From: Terana coerulea
Taxonomy: Eukaryota; Basidiomycota; Agaricomycetes; Polyporales; Phanerochaetaceae
Direction of reading: 5' to 3'
DNA length: 28,945 nt
Assembly: GCA_024811115.1 (NCBI GenBank)
Contig: JAKOGH010000831.1
Coordinates: 1 to 28,945 of the forward strand
In this document: piece by piece, positions 1 through 9,126 of the stretch
Numbering within the stretch: position 1 is the stretch's first letter
Layout: each line of letters begins with the position of its first letter
The notes under the pieces: model-generated
Seen by the model: the letters and a program-made list of their open reading frames with translations, nothing else
The model's database searches: none
Told to the model about the DNA's origin: nothing
Program-made: the position numbers and the translations under genes

Positions 1-381
1 GCCTGGAAAACAGCGCAAATCGTGCAACGAGCAGAAGAATCTCCTCCACAGGCCGTGCTGTGCCTCCGTGGGCCCGTGCACATATTTGTTGTGATTACAA
101 TCGCTTCCTCCTGATAATCATCACTACTATTTTCATTTCAACGGGGTCAAAATCATGCACTAAGCCCTAAACATAGCTACTTACCATAACGCAAGGAGCT
201 GCATCGAATCCGATTGAAGATGATTTTATGCGATGATAATGGCTATAGGATAGCTGAGGCTGGTTTGTATCATGGCCCACGGACCAAAACATCGAATATT
301 AATGGCGTTGGGACTGTGCGAGTGTTTGACGAGCCAGGACGTGGAAGAGGAGCTGTTTTCTGCCAATGACTCGCCGTCCAT
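1..381 (-). CDS. possible 5' end of an unrecognised gene (runs off window)
   Basis: This is a tentative gene start on the minus strand. The ATG at 381-379 opens a Ser-rich N-terminus beginning MDGESLAENSSSSTSW. A phase-consistent model has exon 1 at 381-285, a 14-nt exon at 198-185 and a third exon from 110 to beyond the window edge. The introns are 284-199 (weak donor GTCCGT) and 184-111 (good donor GTAAGT, acceptor TATCAG). The third exon stays open for its 110 nt and is rich in Cys, Thr and Arg. No family is recognised. The 14-nt exon and the weak first donor make the model uncertain, and the stretch could be non-coding. Nothing else is seen in 382-684 apart from the 3' side of the next gene. 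Confidence 0.25.
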
Positions 382-684
382 ATGATACGAATGGTGAAAA
401 ACCCCGATTTCCCAATTTCATTCTCATTCTGAAAGGCTGAAATCACAGGAAATCATCAGCTTCGTTCCGTCTTTCCCGTACATAGCCAGGTATAATGAGG
501 ACGGAAGAAAATCATGGACGGTTCCTTTGCTAGAGGCTCTAACCAAACGATGGTCGGGCGTGTAACGAGACAACCTTAATGCAACACACCTTCACATTTT
601 CCGACACTAATATACAGATCACCCGTAAACCTAGGCAAGTCCAAGCAGAGCCAGTGACGAGGATGCCCAAGCCCAAGCCGGCAT

Positions 685-1228
685 TCAAGCTTCTTGCGCA
701 ACGAAAGGATTCGCGATCTCTTCTAGGCCATCCACGGGGCTAAGCAAGGTGATTGTTGGCCCTCGCAGCACGACAAGACCCAATTGTCGCGTTGTCAGTT
801 CACCATCTGCCTTTGTGTGAGTCGAAATGGCTGCATAACTCCACTAGACACGTACCAGTTTGCAACTCCTCCGCCACATCGTCTAGCACTAGATTCAGTA
901 GTTGGTCAAAACCCTTCAGTACTCCGGTCACTACGCAGAAGCCTCAGCAAAATGGGAAATATCTCGAGAAATAGGCTTGCGACTCACCTTCTCGGCCTCC
1001 TGTGAATTTGACTCTTATTCTCTCATTAACATACTTGGTCAAGTCGAGGATAGCCTCGCGTTTTGGCTTGTCCATCGTTGGTTGAGGGCCCTTGCCACCG
1101 CGGACTGAGCCTGCACCTCCGCGAGCACCTCTAAAACCTGCCCCACGTCCCTAATGTCGAAAATAACCCTCAGTTTTAGTTCTATCGGTTTACTGAAATG
1201 AACCAAACCGACATACTCGATCGGTCAT
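685..1228 (-). CDS. LSM7: LSM7, U6 snRNA-associated Sm-like protein
   Basis: This subunit of the Lsm1-7 (mRNA decapping and decay, cytoplasm) and Lsm2-8 (U6 snRNP, nucleus) heptameric rings was recovered only by splicing. Minus-strand exons are 1228-1217, 1150-988, 930-856 and 806-685 (stop TGA 687-685), giving 123 residues. Every intron has a GT donor and AG acceptor and phases agree. Residues 1-29 are an RG-rich tail (MTDRGRGAGFRGARGG...), followed by PKREAILDLTKYVNERIRVK. The Sm1 region contains FTGGREVTGVLKGFDQLLNL and the Sm2 motif is LGLVVLRGPTIT at about 92-103. Length suits fungal Lsm7 with an RG extension. The first exon is only four codons, so the start rests on the fit of MTDR to GRGAG across the splice; the alternative internal Met30 would drop the RG tail. 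The gene is divergent from Kap95. Confidence 0.93.
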
Positions 1229-1557
1229 GATTTGGGAATGGATTTTGACCAATATGGCTCAGCCGAAAAGGATTATGGAGGCCTTCAAAAGAAATTGCAA
1301 GCAATATAACCCTTTTGTCAGCTTTTGTGGAGAGTGCGACGAAGTGGATAATACCTGCAGGCTGCGACAAGGCTGCGATGGCGTTTGATGCAAGTGCGTT
1401 GGGCTTGTTTGACTCTGAAAACACGCGCGGCTCGTTTCCCTCAACCCACCACCACCCTCACTTTGTACGTACAAAAACATCTCTCACCCGCCCACCACAA
1501 CACTCTTTTCCAACTCTTAAAACCTTTGCCTTCAGCACTACTTCCAATATCGCCACC
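1229..1557. promoter_or_regulatory. divergent intergenic promoter region LSM7 / Kap95
   Basis: These 329 bp separate two head-to-head start codons and must hold both promoters. No clear TATA box is seen. The Kap95 side has a pyrimidine-rich leader (about 1437-1520) ending in the context CGCCACCATG, a good Kozak match. The LSM7 side is unremarkable. Confidence 0.5.
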
Positions 1558-4500
1558 ATGAACGCCAGTGAACTGCTCGCCAATACGCTATCACCAGGTG
1601 CGCCCACCTTCCTTTAACGTGTTGCCATCCGCGTTCTCGACGATATCCATTCTAATTCGCATCTTTTGTCGCTCTTGCAGATCAACATACGCGTCAGGAT
1701 GCTGAAGAAAAGCTCGAGGGAGCTTCTAGGGAGAACTACGTGCGTGTAGACGTTGTCTTGCGAAAGGTGGCCATACTTATTATCTTTCAACGGCAATGTA
1801 GCCCGCCTACATGATGATGCTTTCCTCAGAACTTGTCAATGAGGCCACTCCACCACATGTCAGAAACGCTGCTGGACTTGCCCTCAAGAACGCCATTTCC
1901 GCCAGGGTGCGTTTTCTACCACATAAACTCTCGCGTGTCTGACTCGTCCTAGGATGCCACAAGACAACAAGACTACTCAAACCGTTGGCTTGCATTGGAT
2001 GCGACTGTCCGGAACAAAATCAAGGAGGAGGCCCTCCATGCATTGTCGTCTACTAACCCCAGGGTTGGTCAGGTTGCGGCGCAGTTTGTCGCAGCTATCG
2101 CTGGAGTAGAGCTGCCGGTCGGCCAGTGGCAAGATCTGATTGAGCGACTTTTGGGTTTCGTGAACAACCAAGCGAATACTGGGCTGCGAGTAGCAACCTT
2201 ACAAGCGATTGGTTATATTTGCGAGTCGATAGTAAGTCGCTGTCTATCTCCAGGTCCTCGATATAGACTGATAATGGCATGGAAAGAAACCGGAAGTTCT
2301 TGCCGTCCGCTCCAATGAAATCCTCACTGCAGTCATTCATGGAGCGCGAAAGGAAGAGCCATCAGTCGAAGTCCAGCAGGCAGCTATCATTGCGCTATAC
2401 AACTCGCTGGAGTTCGTTCGAGACAACTTCGAGCGTGAAGTACGCTTATCATATATTTAACTCTCAGGGTTACGGGTGCTAACCTTAGGTCAGGGAGAAC
2501 GCAACTACATCATGCAAGTCGTCTGTGAGGCTACTCAAAACCCTTCCACTTCAGTACAAGTCGGTGCTTTCGAGTGTTTAGTCAAAACCATGACCCTCTA
2601 CTACGAGAAGATGGCGTTCTACATGGAGCGTGCACTATTCGGGGTACGGTTTATATAACCACGCCTGGTGATCAAGACATTTACACCTTTCGTTTAGCTT
2701 ACCGTTATGGGTATGAAGCACTCGGAAGAGACCATTGCTCTTCAGGCGATAGAGTTTTGGTCTACTGTCTGCGAAACCGAGACTGAGCTCGCTTGGGAAG
2801 CTGCAGAGGTACGTCTCATGGATGAGTTCCCATATTTCTCTGATGTCTTTGAAGGCCCAGGAATACGGCGAAGTCCCAGAGAATGAGAGCAAGTTCTTTG
2901 CCAAGGTTGCATTGCCTGAAATCCTCCCCGTACTCCTCCAGCTCTTGACTCACCAAGAAGAGGACGCTGACGACGATGAATGGAACGTGTCCATGGCTGC
3001 CGGAACCTGCTTGGGCCTCCTTGCGCAGGCTGTTTCTGACAACATCGTCCCGGCCGTCATTCCATTCATCGAGGCCAACATCCGCTCACAAGATTGGCAT
3101 CAACGTGAAGCCGCCGTTATGGCATTCGGCTCCATTTTGGACGGTCCCGACCCAACCGTCCTCACGCCCTTGGTCAACCAGGCCCTGCCCATCCTGCTTG
3201 ACATGATGACCGACCAGAACGTACACGTCCGCGACACCGTTGCCTGGACTCTCGGCCGGATATGTGACGTCCTCATTAGCGCCATCAAGCCCGATGTCCA
3301 CCTCCGACCACTCGTTGCAGCGCTTGTGAACGGTTTACAGGATAACCCGCGCATCATCTCAAACTGCTGCTGGGGTCTCACGAATCTTGCTGACCAGCTT
3401 GCCTTCTCTGAGGACGAACAGCAGGCTCCCCAGGGCAATCCTCTCGCGCCATTCTACGAAGGTATCGTCCAGGCGCTTCTGCACACCACTGAGACGTGAG
3501 TCCTTCTGACGAGGCCAGCGCCTTCTATGCTAACTAACTTCATTTAGTGCATCCAACGAGGGCAACTACAGGACCGCCGCATACGAAGCTATCACGTCGT
3601 ATGTGACTCACGCGACACCGGAAACCATTCCCGTCGTGCAAAACACCGCCGTCACCATTCTTCACCGAATGGAGCAACTCATCGGCATGCATGTAAGGCT
3701 CATATCCTCTGCAACATGCGATTAGATTAACTCAATACTTGACAGGGTCAAATATTGGGCACTGATGACCGCAACAACTGGAATGACCTGCAAAGTAACT
3801 TCTGCAGTGTGCTCATTAGCGTCATCCGCAAACTCAACGAGGGCATCCAACCTTTGGCGGACCGAATCATGACCCTCGTCTTGCAACTCATCCAGACCGG
3901 CGGAAAGACCACGACTGTTTTGGAAGACGCCTTCCTGGTCGTTGGCTCATTAGCGTCCGGCAAGTCTGATCCTCACTCCCGAGCACATACGGGCGCTTAA
4001 CGTATTTTTTTTGCAGCTCTGGAGCACAACTTCGGGCCGTACATGCAGGCATTCCTCCCGCTCCTGTATCCCGCACTAAAGTCGCACGAGGATTCGCAGC
4101 TGTGCACCGTCGCTATCGGTGTCATTGGTGATCTGTCGCGTGCCCTGGGCGAGCAGAGCTCTCAGTATGCCAACGCATTCATGAGCGTGCTCCTCGAGAA
4201 CTTGCAGAGCGAAGTCCTGAACCGCAATGTCAAAATCACTATCCTGTCGTGCTTTGGTGATATCGCTCTGGCAATTGGCCCCGCCTTCGAGCCATACCTT
4301 ACGACAACTGTCGGTGTCCTTCGCCAGGCTGGAAGCATCATGCCCAACCCAGTATGTACTCTTGCCTTACATGGCATCATGATTACTAACGCTACCCACG
4401 AAGTTGGACATTGAGCTCGTTGAATATGTTTCGCAGCTTCGCGAGGGCATTCTCGAGGCCTACACTGGCATTGTTGGCGGTGTCAAGAACACCGACAAGG

Positions 4501-4816
4501 TCACCCTGTTGCTACCCCACGTCCCTACTATTCTGGAGCTTGTCCAGAGGTCCTTGGCGGACAGCGAGCGTACCGACGCGACCGTCAAGCTCGCTATCGG
4601 CCTTATCGGTGACCTTGCCGACTCGTTCCCGAACGGCGAGATCAAGCAGTACTTGTTGGCGGAATGGGTAGCCCAGGAGCTGCGCTCGAGGGGGCGTCAC
4701 CCGGCAGAAACCAAGAAGACTATCCGTTGGGCTCGTGAAGTAAGACCAATTAATTCTGTTTGAGGCCAAGCCATTGACCTAACGTTTTCTAGGTCGTGAA
4801 GCGCGCGACTGCATAG
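1558..4816 (+). CDS. KAP95: importin subunit beta-1 (karyopherin Kap95)
   Basis: This nuclear import receptor binds importin-alpha/NLS cargo, FG nucleoporins and Ran-GTP. There are 13 exons: 1558-1597, 1681-1739, 1802-1906, 1953-2231, 2287-2439, 2494-2643, 2698-2808, 2855-3495, 3548-3692, 3746-3959, 4017-4351, 4404-4739 and 4793-4816. They total 2592 nt and 863 residues, close to the yeast protein (861). The N-terminus MNASELLANTLSP and the importin-beta N-terminal region (about residues 15-80, with NAAGLALKNAIS) are diagnostic. HEAT repeats fill the rest, and the acidic loop DADDDEW sits at about 336-342. All introns are GT-AG except intron 10 (3960-4016), which begins GCAAGT; splicing there restores the expected LASALEHNFGPYMQ. 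No frameshift or internal stop was seen. Confidence 0.97.
3960..4016 (+). other. GC-AG intron in Kap95
   Basis: Intron 10 begins GCAAGT instead of GT and ends TTTTTGCAG. Using it restores the family sequence across the junction (G|CT making Ala), and no GT donor nearby would do so. Confidence 0.85.
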
Positions 4817-5371
4817 ACTGCGTCGAGCCGGCCATTTTCCATGCTCTGTTATGGCTCCTTTCCACATACGCAAATATCTGTTCTACCATTATGTTTGATG
4901 CCCATAATGCCCACCACGTCCGCCTCTGAAGGAGGCATATCATGCATGCAGTAGAGTTCGTGGCACGATGCCACATTAGGCAGGACTTGTTTCGTTTTGC
5001 TTTTTGCTCCCCTTTTCTTCCATCCCATATCCCGACTATCCCACACGCGCCTGTCAACAATGTATCATTGGGCTTTGCAATCCTGTTTTCAACTACATCC
5101 CTCTCACCGTGGTTCTGGCGATGCATTTTATTACTCTGAATAATCCGAATAGCATTCTATGTACGCCTTTTCGATCCGGGTCCATTAGCTCCTGAAGGGA
5201 GACATCATTTAGTCATGCCGTCATCAACATGTATCTTGTTGTTCAATAGTATCATTTATCCACAACTTCATTTCACCTCTGCCACCTTCACATTGGATAT
5301 GGTTGTTAGACTTCCCATTCGCATTGTGCTACACTTCGCAGTCTGTCCCAACCTGCTTACCACTGTTCACC
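4817..5371. other. intergenic region downstream of Kap95
   Basis: This 555-bp stretch holds the Kap95 3' UTR and the upstream region of the next ORF. It is AT-richer than its neighbours and pyrimidine-rich at 4990-5050. Short open frames here (for example 5215-5412) have no recognisable protein character. No RNA gene or repeat was seen. Confidence 0.5.
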
Positions 5372-6005
5372 ATGATTCGCTCGTCCTCGCAGACTCAGCA
5401 AGCACGGACTAGTTCAACATGGTCGCCGCCGCAATTGGGGCACTCCGGTGCTCGCCTAAAGAAACACGGTAAGTCGCTCAATATGATGCACATATTGTAC
5501 GTATTCACTCTTAATTTCAGTTTCGGCCTCTTCTTACGAGGCTGTTTCTATCTGCCAACCTGCAACGGCAGCCCGCTCGCAAGCGACTGCCAGGCAGCAC
5601 TTCAACGACGGCACCCGCCTCTTCTCCAATGACTCCAGCTTTGGCTCCTCCGCGTTCGCCTCAGCCAGCACCTTCAAAGTCGATGCAGGCGTCACCTACA
5701 CGACTGGGCGTCCAGCTGGACCATACCTACGACTTATGCTGGTACGTGCACACCGTCCGCAACGACTGCCAGAGCAACAACTTGTTTGGGGCTTCATCAG
5801 TTCGTTCGGCTGCAATGTCGACGGAGACACGTCCGCCGGCCACAGGTTGCAGTGCTCTCACGTAGGTATATGTGTGCTCTCAGCGGTTTGCATCCCTCTG
5901 ATTGGAATATTCTCACCGCAGCTAACCACCTCGAGCCAAGTAACCTTCAGTCAGCCTATGCTCACCCCCGCGGCCCGTCTGCTCGTATGTGCAGGTTCTC
6001 TGTAA
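5372..6005 (+). CDS. hypothetical protein, two exons
   Basis: The product is not recognised. ATG 5372 follows CACTGTTCACC. Exon 1 is 5372-5468, and a canonical 52-bp intron 5469-5520 (GTAAGT ... TTTCAG) joins phase 1 to exon 2, 5521-6005. The spliced frame stays open for 193 residues. The N-terminus is rich in Ser, Gln and Lys (MIRSSSQTQQARTSSTW...). The middle contains FNDGTRLFSNDSSFGSSAFA, and the C-terminus is hydrophobic (CVLSAVCIPLIGIF), a possible membrane segment. Other frames of exon 2 are also partly open, so the part after about 5735 may be intronic or untranslated. A gene is likely here, but the C-terminal half is unsure. Confidence 0.4.
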
Positions 6006-7170
6006 ATTGTCAATCTTACGTGTCACACGTGCTAGCATTTCCTGTTGCGTTGAGAGCTTACATACGTAAAGCGACGCTGAGAAGTGGATATATGCGCTGG
6101 GTGCGTACGGAGTGTATGAAAGGAATGTTCGAACTCGGAGCCTGGCAACTGCAAGAAGAGAAGTGGCAGCCACTCGGCACTCCGACGTGAGGAAGGCTGA
6201 AGCTGAGCCTGCGAGCGCCAGCCCGAGCGGCGGGCCGCGTGCGGGGCGGATCAGTGCAACAGCCGAATTAGGCAGGTGTTTGAGATGGTTTGGTCGTCGG
6301 CGTGACCCCGTTGATTGTCAGTAAACGGACTGTCAGCCGCAAAAACATATAAATACCCAGCCCACCTCGCTCTCTCTCTCCTCACTAGCCTTCTCTCCCT
6401 CCCTCTCTTCTTCCCCTTCCCCAGGCCTCCCCAGGTGTGCGGCGGGTGGACTTTCCGGCTCTGTGTCTCTGCGGGTAGCACCTCGCCACCTCTCCCGTCG
6501 TCTACGTTCATGGGTCCACCAACACAACACAAGTGCCAGTGGTGGCACGGATGCGCCAGGGGCCTCGGTGCCTCTAAACCTCCGCGACCTTGTGTACCCA
6601 CCGTAGGCGGTCGGCTTGACGGCGGCGAGCGTGTCCATGGACCTCCTTTGCCCGCGTCCTCTCACCAGTCCGTGCACCCGAGGCTCCTCCGACAATTCAG
6701 CTCCCTCTCCCCTCCTTCTGACGGCTGCGATGTATGGCAGGTATGTGTGGCTCCATGGCACAGGTGCAGGTCGTGACAACCCCTCGTCGTCCGGGCGTGC
6801 GAAACCATACTTGTGCTGGTGACTGGCCTCAGTCGAGTATGGCGGTCTATGGCCATACGTTTCCCGGGCGAGCAGCGACTTGACCCCTGCACTTCCATGG
6901 GGCGAACTACCTCGCTGTGCATTGCGCTTACGCCGCCTTTCGACTCTCACCGTGTCGTGGTATAACTTAAAGGTACGTCCCGAGGGAGGGCTGGCATCGT
7001 TCTGATGCTCGTCCTGGCGTGGACCTTTGCGCGGTCCTCGGGATAAGTACTCGAAGCTATAAGCTTGCAGAGGAAACCAACTCACGCCTAAAATTTCTTT
7101 GCGCTTTTCTATTGCTTGAAGTCACATGTATCCTGTTTGTTGTAGTAGTATGCACGCAATCTCAAAGCAT
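6006..7170. other. region without a recognised gene; promoter-like start
   Basis: A TATA box and CT-rich leader at 6348-6425 look like a transcription start, but no coherent protein follows. The forward frame 6315-6776 and the reverse frame 6333-7085 are both open and compositionally biased, which is typical of GC-rich non-coding DNA. An intron-like stretch with GTACGT at about 6973 and GCTTGCAG at about 7070 hints at a spliced non-coding or decayed transcript. Confidence 0.4.
6348..6425 (+). promoter_or_regulatory. TATA box and CT-rich leader
   Basis: TATAAATA at 6348-6355 is followed by a long pyrimidine tract (about 6366-6425). This combination is common at strong basidiomycete promoters. 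The expected gene downstream is not recognisable. Confidence 0.45.
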
Positions 7171-7179
7171 GTTATGTGT
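7171..7179 (+). repeat. 9-bp target site duplication, left
   Basis: GTTATGTGT lies immediately outside the left end of the foldback element and recurs exactly at 7989-7997. Confidence 0.85.
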
Positions 7180-7383
7180 CAGACTCCTAAAACCTGTCGC
7201 TCGATGGACGAAGCAGAGCTGCTTTATCCCGCCCGATTTTTTTTTCTGAATATAATATATTTTGTCATCATGCTTAGTCTGGCTTACCTAATTGCAACGC
7301 TTGCTCGTCCATGAGCGACTGGCTCAAAACATATAACGCCCGTCCGGCAGCCTTAGGCAACAGCAACCTCTGAAGTGTCTGAG
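7180..7383 (+). repeat. left terminal inverted repeat
   Basis: This arm pairs with 7785-7988 over 204 bp with one mismatch. It includes the T9 tract and the AT-rich block TATAATATATTTTG. Confidence 0.88.
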
Positions 7384-7784
7384 TTTCAATCCTAGCACAT
7401 CTATCGGAACTGTCCTGGAATACGTCCTCTTACGTGAACATTGGGTGTAGGTGTGTGTGTTTATGTCCTCTGTGGCTTTGCAATGTGAGCTGATACATCT
7501 AGAGACATGAGATATATCTGCTTCGCTGTGCTGTGGTGGGGATGGGCTTTTCAGAGGTTCAGCGCTCAGCGATGGCAATGGTCGTGCCGCCATCTTGCCG
7601 CCCGGCCTCGCACTCAGAGAACATACCTCATACTTACACAGACCACGCAGAGACCTTGCATAGATGTTGGAGCAGCTTGTTGGTATTATGTTGTGCAGTA
7701 TGCAAGAGAAAATCGTGGATCTCATTGCGGGACATACAGTGGCTCGTGCTCGGACGGCCTTATTACTAAATATTACATTTCAAG

Positions 7785-7988
7785 CTCAGACACTTCAGAG
7801 GTTGCTGTTGCCTAAGGCTGCCGGACGGGCGTTATATGTTTTGAGCCAGTCGCTCATGGACGAGCAAGCGTTGCAATTAGGTAAGCCAGACTAAGCATGA
7901 TGACAAAATATATTATATTCAGAAAAAAAAATCGGGCGGGATAAAGCAGCTCTGCTTCGTCCATCGAGCGACAGGTTTTGGGAGTCTG
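7785..7988 (-). repeat. right terminal inverted repeat
   Basis: This is the reverse complement of 7180-7383 with one mismatch and ends at GAGTCTG just before the second target duplication. Confidence 0.88.
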
Positions 7989-7997
7989 GTTATGTGT
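7989..7997 (+). repeat. 9-bp target site duplication, right
   Basis: GTTATGTGT here is identical to 7171-7179. Confidence 0.85.
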
Positions 7998-9126
7998 ACC
8001 TCAGACAACCCCGACTCGAACTATCATTGAGCTGTGAGATTAATATGACGCCGTCTAAGTACTTATATAAGTTCCTTCACTAGTGGAAAAGGTGATACTC
8101 CTATACTCCTATCTTTACCCATATGCCACGTAAGTAAGTAACGTACTTACCCTGAGCCCCTACCTGGTCATCCATCAGTCCGAATGGCTAGGTATAAGTA
8201 TGTTTGCTGGCCGCTGGCTGATTTACGCGTCCCCGGTTCCTCTCCGGGTTCCTCCACAATATGTATCGTTTCTGATCTGTTTCGTCGTCGGTCCGACTGC
8301 TTAGCTCAGCCCTCGCGGTCTCGCGCAGCGTTGACATTCCGGCTTAGCCCGCTCATCGTCTGCAGTGGCATTCATCAGGCTGTCGGAGCCTCGGGCGGCG
8401 TCTAAAAACTCGTTCTGAACCTCATATTCCTTACAGCCTCAGTCAATGCTTGGCTAGGTGTCTAATCTGCCTAGCTTCTGTCTTATTTTATCAGTTTATT
8501 TGTGCGCCTCCGGCTTCACATATATCCCTCATTAATTGACCACAGACATTGCAGCGGGGTCGGCCAACGCCATCCTGACCAAACGCCACCCTAGCCAAAC
8601 ACCACCCTGGCCTTCTCCCCCGGAACGAAGTGAAGGAGCCTCTTGTATATTGTTACCCACAGCATCAATCGGATGCTACACGTCCGACACTTCACCAACT
8701 GGATCCTCAAAGCCTCAAGGTCAGTAGTGGGCTTGAATTTTGGTTTGTGTCTTGGAACATCGCCACATCACACCGTCATGCCACGTACTCAATGGCCTCA
8801 GTCACATGCCGCAAAAGATTACGTTTTGCGGGCCAGGAGCAGCTTGAACTGGACAGGCGTCTCTAAGAGAGTAAATAACATAACTATCTGCACTACTACT
8901 AGCACAAGATGATTATATATTAAAGGTGGGCATAGGCATACAGTAAAGGGTTGCGCTAACAATACACAAAAATATTGAGCCGAATCCGAAAGCAAATAGG
9001 TAATACATCCACGATCAAGCACAACAACGGCGAGCACATCATACCGCTACGGGAATCCCAAATTCAACAACAACGTCCAAAATTCAGAACAAAAATCGAC
9101 AACCGTGCGACGCACAGCCTCGTTGA
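7998..9126. other. intergenic region between foldback element and Lon 3' end
   Basis: No gene was recognised. The right part (about 8900-9126) should hold the Lon 3' UTR. A stem-loop at about 8233-8249 (CCCGG, 7-nt loop, CCGGG) resembles a tRNA T-arm but lacks the rest of a tRNA. Short frames here have no protein character. Confidence 0.45.

Larger units (their letters stand above)
7180..7988. mobile_element. non-autonomous foldback/TIR DNA transposon, Mutator-like (inferred)
   Basis: This 809-bp element has two inverted arms, 7180-7383 and 7785-7988 (about 204 bp each). The arms differ at one base (7188 against 7980) and both carry the same run of nine T/A. The ends are CAGACTC...GAGTCTG. 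A perfect 9-bp duplication (GTTATGTGT) flanks it, so this is a real insertion. The 401-bp interior has no coherent ORF and no transposase, making it non-autonomous. Long TIRs plus 9-bp duplications are known for Mutator-like elements; the family assignment is inferred, since other superfamilies with 8-9 bp duplications are not excluded. Near-identical arms mean either recent insertion or arm homogenisation. Confidence 0.85.

Noticed and set aside
6333..7085. 250-codon reverse frame
   Set aside because: It ends in a Glu/Arg-rich stretch that is simply the complement of the CT-rich leader, and no domain is seen.
8176..8260. tRNA-like segment (D-arm-like TGGCTAGGTATAAG and a CCCGG/CCGGG arm)
   Set aside because: The loop TTCCTCT lacks the conserved purine and A of a T-loop, no acceptor stem pairs, and no anticodon arm is clear. 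It may be a remote tRNA-derived relic, but the evidence is too weak.
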